A stretch of DNA of 64,000 bases from Gemmatimonadota bacterium (lineage in GTDB: Bacteria > Gemmatimonadota > Gemmatimonadetes > Gemmatimonadales > Gemmatimonadaceae), in NCBI GenBank assembly GCA_028287235.1, contig JAQBQB010000019.1, positions 1 to 64,000 of the forward strand, given 5' to 3'. This document shows positions 7,624 through 15,335 of the stretch, in pieces; position 1 is the stretch's first letter; every line of letters starts with the position of its first letter. The position numbers and the translations under genes are program-made. Below the pieces are notes generated by a model. That model did not search any database. It was not told the origin of the DNA and worked only from the letters and a program-made list of their open reading frames with translations.

Positions 7624-9546
7624 GTGCTCGTCGACTCGCGGCTTCGCTTCGACAACTTCGTCGTCGGCTCGGCCAACCGCCTTGCCGTGGCGGCCGCGCG
7701 CGCGGTGGCGGATACGCCGGGCACCGTGTACAACCCGCTGTTCATGTACAGCAGCTCGGGGCTGGGAAAGACCCATCTCATGAGCGCCATCGGCAACCAG
7801 GTGGCGCAGAAGCGGAAGGACCTCGTCGTCGACCTGGTGACGCTCGACGATTTCGTGCAGCAGCTGCACGAAGCCATCGCCGCGGGCGAGACGGAGAAGT
7901 TCCAGGAGCGCTATCTGCAGATCGGCGTGCTCCTGATCGACGACATGCAGTTCCTGACCGGGCACCGCGAGACGCAGACGGAGCTGCTGCGCATCTTCAA
8001 CGCGCTCACGGCCGACGGCCGGCAGATCGTCATGACCAGCGACCGTCCGCTGTCGGAGATCGCCGACGTGGACGAGCGGCTGATCACGCGCCTCGCGGGC
8101 GGGTTGATCGTCGACATCGGCGCGCCCGATTATGAAACTCGCATGGCGATCCTCAAGGCCAAGTGCGAGGAGCGCGGCGTGCGCTTTCGCGGCGGGGTGA
8201 TCGACGAAGTCGGTCGCCTCGAGTTCAAGAACGTGCGCGAGCTGCAGGGAGCGCTCAACCGGCTGATCGCGTTTCAGACGCTCGGCGGCGGACAGGTGGA
8301 CCCCGAGGCGGTGGTGTCGATCCTCGGCGACCTCGCGGAGCAGCGCGCGCGCACGAACCCGCCGCGCGCGAGCGGCGAGTTCGCCAACTTCCTCACCGAC
8401 ATCTCGCTGGCCGTGGCGCACCACGTGGAGCAGTGGAAATCGCGGCTCAACGACGGCATCGCATACTGGAGCGGCGAGGGGTATCGCACCGGGATCCTCG
8501 AGCGGGTCCTGCAGGATCCGACGCCGCCCACGAGCGTGGAGTCGGTGCTGCGTGAATTCGAGGGCACGGTGTCCAAGCTGCGCGACCTCGAGCGCCAGCT
8601 GCTGCGCATCGACAAGGCGCTCGCGGCGCACGACGCGTTTCGCGATCCCGATCGCCTCGACGAAGCGGAGCAGCTGCTCGAGCGCGCACTGCGCACGTCG
8701 GCGCCGCCGCCGGGCCCGTCGGCGTCGTTCACGCGCGCGGGCTTCGAGGTGGGTGCGAGCAACCAGCTCGCCGTGCGCGCGGCGGACGCGATCGTGGCGG
8801 TGCCGGGCAGCCGGTACAATCCGTTGTTCATCCACGGCCCGAGCGGCGTCGGCAAGACGCACTTGATGAACGCCATCGGCAACGGGCTCATCGACGCGAC
8901 CGGGGAAACCGGCGGCGTGGCGTGCGTGCCGGCGCAGATGTTCGTGGACGAGCTGATCGGCGCGCTGCAGGAGGGCACGGTGGACCGGTGGCGCGCGCGC
9001 TACCGCCACGCGGGCGCGCTGCTCCTCGACGACGTGCAGTTCGTTGCCGGCAAGGAGCGCACGCAGGAAGAGCTGTTTCACGTCTTCAACGCGCTGTACG
9101 CCGACGGCAGGCAGCTCGTCTTCGCCAGCGACCGTCCGCCGCGCGAGCTGTCCGGCCTCGAGGAGCGGCTGCGGTCGCGCTTCGAGGGCGGGCTCGTGGT
9201 GCAGATGCAGTCGCCCGACCGCGCGCTGCGCGAGCGGCTGTATGACCGTTTCCTCAAGGACCTGGGCGTCGAGCCGACGAGCGAGATGTTGACGTATCTC
9301 GCCGATCGCGCGGTGGCGAGCGTGCGCGAGATCATCGGCACCGCCAATCGCATCGTGGCGTCCGCCGAGGTGAAGGCCGTGGCGGTGACGGCGAGCTTCA
9401 TTCGCGCCGAGCTGCAGCCGGATGACGGCGAAGTGCTGCGCGCGGCGGCCATGCGCACGGCGTCGGACACGTTCTTCCTCGACGGCGAAAAGATCGTGTG
9501 GCAGTGGCCCGACGCGGCGACGCGGCTGGTCGAGGAGCTCCGCTAA
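7624..9546 (+). CDS. Tandem DnaA-like AAA+ ATPase without DnaA domain IV
   Basis: 640 aa with two DnaA domain-III-like AAA+ modules. Module 1 (about residues 5-220) opens with FDNFVVGSANRLAVAAARAV and has a P-loop SSSGLGKT at 43-50, Walker B LLIDD at 103-107, sensor-I-like MTSDRP, an arginine-finger-like RLITR and sensor-II NVRELQGALNRL. Module 2 (about 370-590) has a canonical P-loop GPSGVGKT at 405-412, Walker B LLLDD at 466-470, ASDRP, RLRSRF and a degenerate sensor II. Between them is a helical linker of about 130 residues. The DnaA DNA-binding domain IV is absent, so this is not the replication initiator. GTG start 5 bp after mglA; stop overlaps the next gene (TAATG). The role is unknown; context suggests a nucleotide-driven component of the Che/MglA system. 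Confidence 0.85.
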   Translation: MLVDSRLRFDNFVVGSANRLAVAAARAVADTPGTVYNPLFMYSSSGLGKTHLMSAIGNQVAQKRKDLVVDLVTLDDFVQQLHEAIAAGETEKFQERYLQIGVLLIDDMQFLTGHRETQTELLRIFNALTADGRQIVMTSDRPLSEIADVDERLITRLAGGLIVDIGAPDYETRMAILKAKCEERGVRFRGGVIDEVGRLEFKNVRELQGALNRLIAFQTLGGGQVDPEAVVSILGDLAEQRARTNPPRASGEFANFLTDISLAVAHHVEQWKSRLNDGIAYWSGEGYRTGILERVLQDPTPPTSVESVLREFEGTVSKLRDLERQLLRIDKALAAHDAFRDPDRLDEAEQLLERALRTSAPPPGPSASFTRAGFEVGASNQLAVRAADAIVAVPGSRYNPLFIHGPSGVGKTHLMNAIGNGLIDATGETGGVACVPAQMFVDELIGALQEGTVDRWRARYRHAGALLLDDVQFVAGKERTQEELFHVFNALYADGRQLVFASDRPPRELSGLEERLRSRFEGGLVVQMQSPDRALRERLYDRFLKDLGVEPTSEMLTYLADRAVASVREIIGTANRIVASAEVKAVAVTASFIRAELQPDDGEVLRAAAMRTASDTFFLDGEKIVWQWPDAATRLVEELR

Positions 9547-11168
9547 TGGCCATTCGCGGAAGCCTCAAGGAGGCCAGTCTCCCCGACGTGCTCCAGCTCC
9601 TGGCGATGGGCAAGAAGACCGGCTGCTTGAGCGTCACGCATCGCGCGAGCTTCGGCTACATCTACTTCGACAAGGGCCGCATCTGCTACGCGTCGATCGT
9701 CAACCGGCGCGACCGGCTCGGCGACATGCTCGTCAAGAACGCCATCATCACTCAGGCGCAGATCGACACGGCCGTCGCGATGCAGGACAAGCGGCGCGAC
9801 AAGCGGCTCGGCGAGCTGTTGGTGGAGATCGGCGCCCTGTCGCTCCAGCAGCTGCACGATGCGATCAACGTGCAGATCCAGGAAGCGGTGTATTTCCTCT
9901 TCACCTGGAATCAAGGCACGTTCAACTTCGAGGCGGACGTCGCGCCCGATGCGCACGATCACGTCGTGTCGATCAATCCGGAGTCGCTGCTTCTCGAGGG
10001 CGCGCGTCGCGTCGACGAGTGGGGCCTCGTCGAGAAGAAGATTCCGACGTTCGACATCGTCTTCGAGATGGACCGGGCCAAGGCGATGTCGAGCGAGGTG
10101 GAGCTGACGGAGGAGCAGCGCTCCGTGCTCGAGCTCGTGGACGGCACGCGCGACGTGCAGGGCATCATCGACGCGTCGGGCCTCGTGGAGTTCGAGGTTG
10201 GCAAGGCGCTCTACGGATTGGTGTCGACGGGGTTCATCCACCGGATCGGCAAGAGCGCGGCGGTCGCCGCGCCGGCCCTGTCCGAAGGGCGGGTCGAGGA
10301 GCACCGAAACCTGGGCATCGCCTTCTACAAGACGGGGATGCTCGACGAGGCGCTGCGCGAGTTCCGTCGCGTGCTCGAGCTGCGCGCCAACGATGCGACC
10401 GGACGCTTCTACGTCGGCCTCGTGTTCGCGCGCCAGCACAAATGGGACGATGCCGCCGCGGCGTTCGCCGAGGCGGGCGCGCAACCCGGTGCGAAGATGG
10501 CCGTGTTTCACAATCTCGCATACGCCTACGAGCAGCAGAACCGCTATGACGAGGCGCGTGCCGCGCTCGACGAAGCGATGCGCCGCGGGGGAGCCAGCGA
10601 CGCGCGCGTGCAGACGTCGCTCGGCGCCATCAACCTGCTCGTCGGCGATCTGCCGGCCGCGGCAACGGCGCTCACCGCCGCGCGCCCGCTGTTCGGGAAG
10701 AAGCCGCCGACGGCGGCCTGGTTCCATTACATGGCGTTGACCGCCGCGCTGATGGGCGACACGCGGCGCGCGGTGACGATTCTCAACGAGGGCGCCATCG
10801 CGCATCCACATGCGGCGGTGTTGCTCAACAACCTCGGCGGGGTGCTGGAGCGCAGCGGCGCGTATGACGATGCGCGCGCCGCCGTGGAGCGCGGCATTCA
10901 CGAAGACGCCGCCGTCCCGCAGCTTCACAAAAACCTCGGCGACTTGCTCTATCGCGCCGGCCGATACGACGACGCCCTCGAGTCGTACCTGCGCGCCACG
11001 AAGATGAACGCCGCGCTGGGCGGCGACGTGTACCTGAAGCTCGGCAACATCCGCCTCCGCCGGCAGGAGCGCGACGAAGCCGTGCGCTGCTGGGAGCGCG
11101 CGTTGGAGCTCGATCCGGACAACGCCATCGTGCGCACCAACCTCGAGTCCGTTCGGCAGGTGTATTGA
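9546..11168 (+). CDS. PATAN/DUF4388-TPR protein
   Basis: 540 aa. Residues 1-60 form a PATAN/DUF4388 opening (IRGSLKEASLPDVLQLLAM, KKTGCLSV), and about residues 60-210 hold the associated helical region (ITQAQIDTAVAMQ; SLQQLHDAINVQIQEAVY). From about residue 250 to the end there are TPR units. No signal peptide is seen. It starts inside the stop of the double DnaA-like gene and its own stop overlaps cheR, so the three are translationally coupled. It resembles a fused version of the separate PATAN and TPR proteins upstream, suggesting an adaptor role between the receptor/kinase side and the GTPase/ATPase side (inference). Confidence 0.8.
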   Translation: MAIRGSLKEASLPDVLQLLAMGKKTGCLSVTHRASFGYIYFDKGRICYASIVNRRDRLGDMLVKNAIITQAQIDTAVAMQDKRRDKRLGELLVEIGALSLQQLHDAINVQIQEAVYFLFTWNQGTFNFEADVAPDAHDHVVSINPESLLLEGARRVDEWGLVEKKIPTFDIVFEMDRAKAMSSEVELTEEQRSVLELVDGTRDVQGIIDASGLVEFEVGKALYGLVSTGFIHRIGKSAAVAAPALSEGRVEEHRNLGIAFYKTGMLDEALREFRRVLELRANDATGRFYVGLVFARQHKWDDAAAAFAEAGAQPGAKMAVFHNLAYAYEQQNRYDEARAALDEAMRRGGASDARVQTSLGAINLLVGDLPAAATALTAARPLFGKKPPTAAWFHYMALTAALMGDTRRAVTILNEGAIAHPHAAVLLNNLGGVLERSGAYDDARAAVERGIHEDAAVPQLHKNLGDLLYRAGRYDDALESYLRATKMNAALGGDVYLKLGNIRLRRQERDEAVRCWERALELDPDNAIVRTNLESVRQVY

Positions 11169-11983
11169 TGCTGGAGCAGTCGCAGGGAGATTTTCAGGAG
11201 CTGACGCGGAAGATCTCGGTCGAACGGGGCTTCGGTTGCGCGAGCTACAAGGAGAAGTGCTTGCGCCGCCGGATCGCGGTGCGTATGCGCGCTCGTGGCG
11301 TGCACACGTACACCGACTATGCGCAGATCCTGGACGACGACATCGGCGAGTACGACCGGCTGCTCGACGCCTTGACGATCAACGTCACCAAGCTCTTTCG
11401 CAACTGGGACGTCTACGCGTCGATGGCGGCGAACGTGATTCCCGAGCTCTGGCACCGCGAGACGGCGACGATCGAGGTCTGGAGCGCCGGCTGTTCATCG
11501 GGCGACGAGCCGTACTCGCTCGCGATCCTGTTTCACCGCTATGCGGCCACGAGCGGGATGCTGCCGCAGCTCGGCCGCGTGCGCGTGCTCGGCACCGACA
11601 TCGACCGCCAGTGCCTGCTGGCCGCCGAGCGCGGGGAGTTTGGCGAAGGCGACTTCACCGATACACCGGACGATCTCCGGCGTCGATACTTCAGTGCAAC
11701 GGCGCCGTTCGGCGTCGCCCCGGCGATTCGCCCCATGGTCCGCTTCGAGCGCCGGGACCTGTTGAGCCAGGCGCCGCCGCCCGGACAGCACGACCTCATC
11801 GTCTGTCGGAACGTCATGATCTACTTCGATCGCGAGACGCAGGAGCGTCTGTTCGAGAACTTTTATGACGCGCTCGCGCCGGGCGGCTTTCTCGTGCTCG
11901 GAAAAGTCGAGACGCTGCTTGGACGTGCGCGCGCCCGTTTCGCACCCGTCGACGCGCGCGAGCGCATCTTCCGCCGCCTATGA
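11168..11983 (+). CDS. cheR: CheR chemoreceptor methyltransferase
   Basis: 271 aa. It has the N-terminal CheR helical domain (CLRRRIAVRMRARG) and the SAM-binding methyltransferase domain with VWSAGCSSGDEPYSLAI, the acidic DIDRQCL strand end and CRNVMIYFD. CheR methylates glutamates on chemoreceptors using S-adenosylmethionine for adaptation. The ATG at 11168 overlaps the previous TGA by one base; a TTG one codon earlier is an alternative. Its stop overlaps cheD by 4 bp. No receptor gene is visible within the window, so its substrate is encoded elsewhere or upstream. Confidence 0.95.
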   Translation: MLEQSQGDFQELTRKISVERGFGCASYKEKCLRRRIAVRMRARGVHTYTDYAQILDDDIGEYDRLLDALTINVTKLFRNWDVYASMAANVIPELWHRETATIEVWSAGCSSGDEPYSLAILFHRYAATSGMLPQLGRVRVLGTDIDRQCLLAAERGEFGEGDFTDTPDDLRRRYFSATAPFGVAPAIRPMVRFERRDLLSQAPPPGQHDLIVCRNVMIYFDRETQERLFENFYDALAPGGFLVLGKVETLLGRARARFAPVDARERIFRRL

Positions 11984-12486
11984 GCGATCCCATTCAAGCC
12001 ACGATCGCGCCCGAGATTCGCGTCAAGGTCGCCGACTACGCCGTCGCGGCGTCGGGTACGATCGCGACGATCGGCCTCGGCTCGTGCGTCGCCATCGTGC
12101 TGTACGATCCCGACGTGCGCGTGGGCGGGCTCGCGCACGTGCTGCTGCCGAACGAAGCGATGTCGCGCGACAAGTCGAATCCGGCCAAGTTTCCGACCAC
12201 CGCCGTGCCGCTGGTCCTCGAGGAGATGCGGCGCCTCGGTGCAATCGTGACGCGCGTGCGCGCCAAGATCGTGGGGGGCGCGAGCATGTTCGGGAATCTC
12301 ATTCCGCCCGGCGGGATCAACATCGGCGAGCGAAACGTGACCGCGGTGCGCGAGGTACTGGCGGACGCGAACGTCCCGATCGTGGCCGAGGACACGGGCA
12401 GCGACTACGGGCGAAGCGTGTACCTGTTCTTGGGCGACGGCCGCGTGGAAGTGCGCTCGCTGCGCAAGGGATCGCGTGTCCTCTGA
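11980..12486 (+). CDS. cheD: CheD chemoreceptor glutamine deamidase
   Basis: 168 aa. The catalytic arrangement of CheD is intact: T30, C36 in GLGSC and H53 in LAHVLLP, with the same spacing as the Thermotoga enzyme, followed by the KIVGGASMFG motif. CheD deamidates receptor glutamines and also binds CheC, whose gene is at 1212, so the CheC-CheD adaptation loop is complete in this operon. The ATG overlaps the cheR stop, and the 3' end overlaps cheB by 11 bp. Cytoplasmic, no signal sequence. Confidence 0.95.
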   Translation: MSDPIQATIAPEIRVKVADYAVAASGTIATIGLGSCVAIVLYDPDVRVGGLAHVLLPNEAMSRDKSNPAKFPTTAVPLVLEEMRRLGAIVTRVRAKIVGGASMFGNLIPPGGINIGERNVTAVREVLADANVPIVAEDTGSDYGRSVYLFLGDGRVEVRSLRKGSRVL

Positions 12487-13555
12487 CGGCGCGACTCTCC
12501 CGCGGGTGCTCATCGTCGACGATAGTGCGTTCATGCGCCGCATGGCGTCGCAGATCGTCGAAGGGTCGGGGGAGTTCGCGGTGGCGGGAACGGCGCGCAA
12601 CGGCGTCGATGCGCTGAAGCAGATCGAAGCACTGCAACCCGACATCATCACGCTCGACGTGGACATGCCGGAGATGGACGGTCTCACGGCGCTGGGCCAC
12701 ATCATGAGGGAGTCGCCGCGGCCCGTGGTGATGCTCAGTGCCGGCACGACGCACGGGGGACAGGAAGCCACGTTGCGTGCGCTGGAGCTCGGAGCGGTGG
12801 ACTTCGTGCTCAAGCCGTCCGGATCGATCAGTCTCGATCTCGTGCGCATCGAGGATCGTTTGATCGCGGCGCTGCGCGCAGCCGCGGGCGCGAACCTCGC
12901 GGGGCTGCGCGCGTTGCCGCGCCGCTCGCTCGGCGATCCGACGCGTCCGGTCGCGATGGTGTCGCGCGCCACGCGTGCCGTGGTCATCGCCTGCTCGACA
13001 GGCGGCCCACGCGCGCTCGCGGCGATCGTTCCGCAGCTTTCCGCAACGCTCGCCGCGGCGGTGCTCGTCGTGCAACACATGCCCGCCGGTTTTACGAAAA
13101 GCCTCGCCCTTCGCCTCGATCGCACCAGCCCGCTGGACATCCGTGAGGCGGAGGAGGGGGAGCCGGTGGTCCACGGGCGCATGTACATCGCGCCCGGTGG
13201 ATTTCACATGAGCGTTCGCGACGCCGCGGGTGGTCCGACGATCGCCCTCGACACCACGCCGCCGCTCTGGGGCGTGCGGCCCGCGGCCGACGTACTGTTT
13301 CATTCGGCCGCGACGGTTTTCGGCGCGTCGACCGTGGCTGTCGTGCTCACAGGCATGGGCCGCGACGGCGCCGCTGGCACGCGCGCGATTCGCGACGCCG
13401 GCGGCCTCGCCGTGGTGCAGGATCGCGAGACCGCGACGATTTTCGGTATGCCACACGCTACGCTGCTGCACGCCGGAGCGGATCGGGTCACGCCCCTTGG
13501 CGACGTGGGTGCCACGATCTCCGAGCTGGTCGACGCGGTGCACCATGTTCCGTGA
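12476..13555 (+). CDS. cheB: CheB receptor methylesterase
   Basis: 359 aa. An N-terminal receiver domain has the acidic pair D15/D16 and phosphoacceptor D61 (TLDVDMPEMDG). A C-terminal methylesterase domain has S174 (ACSTGGP), H201 (VQHMPAGFT) and D297 (GMGRDGAAG), the full catalytic triad. CheB, activated by CheA phosphorylation, removes methyl groups from chemoreceptors and opposes CheR. A GTG at 12476 is used, overlapping cheD by 11 bp; the 3' end overlaps the first cheW by 11 bp. Confidence 0.95.
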   Translation: MSSDGATLPRVLIVDDSAFMRRMASQIVEGSGEFAVAGTARNGVDALKQIEALQPDIITLDVDMPEMDGLTALGHIMRESPRPVVMLSAGTTHGGQEATLRALELGAVDFVLKPSGSISLDLVRIEDRLIAALRAAAGANLAGLRALPRRSLGDPTRPVAMVSRATRAVVIACSTGGPRALAAIVPQLSATLAAAVLVVQHMPAGFTKSLALRLDRTSPLDIREAEEGEPVVHGRMYIAPGGFHMSVRDAAGGPTIALDTTPPLWGVRPAADVLFHSAATVFGASTVAVVLTGMGRDGAAGTRAIRDAGGLAVVQDRETATIFGMPHATLLHAGADRVTPLGDVGATISELVDAVHHVP

Positions 13556-14012
13556 CGGGATCGCGCGGCTTCTCGTCTTTCGAGTGGGACCGGAGCGCTT
13601 CGCGGTCGGGCTCGAGAGCGTCGACGAGGTGGTGGACGCGCCCGCGGTGCAGCGTATGCCCGACGCCGCGCCCACGGTACTCGGCATCTCGACGATTCGC
13701 GGCGGACTCGTGACGGTCTACGATCCACGGCCGCTGTTGAACGTGCGGGGATCGGTAGACGGCGCGGCCCTGGTCTTCGTGCGCGACGGACGGCGGCTCG
13801 CCGTCGCGATCGACGACGTCTTCGACGCGATCACGGTTGAAGAAGCGGAGTTGCTGCCCGCGCCGGGCGGCGGCGGTTCGGGAGGCGGAGCAGGTTCGTC
13901 GGAAGGAATCCTCATGGGCGTGGTGCGGCGCGGCTCGGAGCTCATCGCCGTGCTCGACGCCAACGCACTGCTCGACGCGGCAACGGTCGTTGGCGAAGGA
14001 GAACGGACATGA
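13545..14012 (+). CDS. cheW: CheW-like coupling protein with glycine-rich insert
   Basis: 155 aa CheW domain: ARLLVFRVGPERFAVGLESV at the start and the conserved VLGISTIRGGLVTVYDPRPLL segment. CheW couples CheA to receptors. An unusual Gly/Ser-rich stretch at about residues 106-120 (PAPGGGGSGGGAGSS) interrupts the domain where CheW normally has a short loop before the last strands (GVVRRGSELIAVLDANALL). The ATG at 13545 overlaps cheB by 11 bp, and the stop overlaps the second cheW by 4 bp. The insert could alter array packing or be a tolerated loop. Confidence 0.88.
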   Translation: MFRDGIARLLVFRVGPERFAVGLESVDEVVDAPAVQRMPDAAPTVLGISTIRGGLVTVYDPRPLLNVRGSVDGAALVFVRDGRRLAVAIDDVFDAITVEEAELLPAPGGGGSGGGAGSSEGILMGVVRRGSELIAVLDANALLDAATVVGEGERT

Positions 14013-14491
14013 AGGCGGACGTCGTGAAGCTGGTCACCTTTCGGCTCGGACAGGATCTGTTCGCCGCCGACATCTCTTTCGTCGAGCGCGTGCTGCGCTA
14101 CGCCGCGCCGAGCAGCGTGCCCGATGCGCCGCCGTGGGTCGAGGGCGTTCTCGAGCATCGCGGCAAGGTGATTCCCATCGTGGACATGCGCCGCCGCATC
14201 GAGTTGCCCGAGGTGTCGATCACGCCCGAAACACGCATCCTGGTGCTCACCACCTCGGATGGCTGGGTGGGGGCGATCGTCGATGCCGTGCTCGAGGTGG
14301 CGATCGTGCCCACGGCGTCGGTGTCGCCGCCGCCCTCGCTCTTTCGCGGGCTGGCGTCGCACTTCCTGCGCGGCGTCGCCAAGGTTCGCGACCAGCTCAT
14401 CGTGGTGCTCGAGGTGGATCGCGTGCTCACGAGCGCCGATCGCCTCGTCTTCGAGCAAGCCGTGGAGCAGGCGGCGGCAGCTCGTGGCTGA
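14009..14491 (+). CDS. cheW: CheW-like coupling protein (second copy)
   Basis: 160 aa CheW domain: KLVTFRLGQDLFAADISFV, VEGVLEHRGKVIPIVDMRRR, then TRILVLTTSDGWVGAIVDAV and a C-terminal RDQLIVVLEVDRVL strand. It differs clearly from the preceding cheW, so the pair is not a recent duplication. Two CheW proteins can mean two receptor classes, or one may play a structural role in the array. The ATG overlaps the first cheW stop by 4 bp; its stop overlaps a GTG start of the next gene by 8 bp. Confidence 0.9.
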   Translation: MKADVVKLVTFRLGQDLFAADISFVERVLRYAAPSSVPDAPPWVEGVLEHRGKVIPIVDMRRRIELPEVSITPETRILVLTTSDGWVGAIVDAVLEVAIVPTASVSPPPSLFRGLASHFLRGVAKVRDQLIVVLEVDRVLTSADRLVFEQAVEQAAAARG

Positions 14492-15335
14492 CCGACTCGT
14501 CGACGAGCTTCGCGCGCAACGGAGCGCGCTGGCGGCGCGACTCGAGGCACCGAATGGAGCGAAGGAGCTGGACGCGCTGAAAAGTGAGATCGGGTCGCTG
14601 TTCAAGTCGGTCGAGCTGGAGCTGCACGACCTCGCGGCGCTCAAGGACGACGTGCTGCAGCTCGTGGAAAAATGGAAGGCGGTGAAGACGGCGCAGCCGT
14701 CGTTGGCCCCGGCGTTCATCGGCGACAAGCCCGTGGTGCACGCCGACCATCTCGGTGCGTCGACGTTCATCGAGAAGGGCTGGGGAAAGATTTCGGCGGG
14801 CGACTATGACGGCGCCGAAGAGGCCCTGAACAAGGCGCTGCAGCTCTCCCCCAACAATCCGCAGGCCGAGTCGCTGCTCGGCTGGGCGCTGATGCTGCAG
14901 GACAAGTTCGACGACGCGCTGTTGAACTTTCAGAAAGTGCTCGTGCGGGAGCCGCAGAATGCGCTGGCGCGAATCAACGTCGGGTACATCTGCCTCAAGA
15001 AGAAGATCTTCGGCGAGGCGATCGAGCATCTCTCGCGCGCGATTCGCCTCGACAACGACAAGAAGGCCACGCTCTACGCGCACTTCTATCTCGGTCTCGT
15101 GTATCTCGAGCGAGACATGTTCGAGGACGCGCAGACCTTCTTTCAGAAGACGCTGGCGCTCGGCCCGAATTTGATCGAGGCATATTACGAGCTGGGCCGA
15201 ACGTATTGGTTCAATGGCCAGCGGGACGAGGCGATCGCCACGTGGCAGGCTGGATTCGCCGCGAACAAGTTCAACCCGTGGGGAAAGCGCTGCGCGGACG
15301 TCTTGAAGACAGTGGAGGAGGGCGGGGAGCCCTGA
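14484..15335 (+). CDS. Coiled-coil/TPR protein of the che-mgl operon
   Basis: 283 aa starting at GTG 14484, which overlaps the cheW stop by 8 bp; the same frame runs open upstream inside cheW without support. Residues 1-60 form a likely coiled coil (ALKSEIGSLFKSVELELHDL). Residues about 90-275 are TPR repeats (KGWGKISAGDYDGAEEALNK, LGLVYLERDMFEDAQTFFQK). No signal peptide. It is a cytoplasmic interaction module by appearance. It is the fourth TPR-bearing protein of the operon, after those at 1833, 5353 and 9546. Confidence 0.75.
   Translation: MADRLVDELRAQRSALAARLEAPNGAKELDALKSEIGSLFKSVELELHDLAALKDDVLQLVEKWKAVKTAQPSLAPAFIGDKPVVHADHLGASTFIEKGWGKISAGDYDGAEEALNKALQLSPNNPQAESLLGWALMLQDKFDDALLNFQKVLVREPQNALARINVGYICLKKKIFGEAIEHLSRAIRLDNDKKATLYAHFYLGLVYLERDMFEDAQTFFQKTLALGPNLIEAYYELGRTYWFNGQRDEAIATWQAGFAANKFNPWGKRCADVLKTVEEGGEP

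Noticed and set aside
7324-9081. Open minus-strand frame of 585 codons opposite the DnaA-like gene
   Set aside because: The plus strand encodes clear AAA+ motifs throughout. The minus product is low complexity and resembles no family.
7624-9546. The DnaA-like gene as the chromosomal replication initiator
   Set aside because: It lacks the DnaA domain IV helix-turn-helix and domain I, has two ATPase modules, and has no dnaN/recF or cluster of DnaA boxes nearby.
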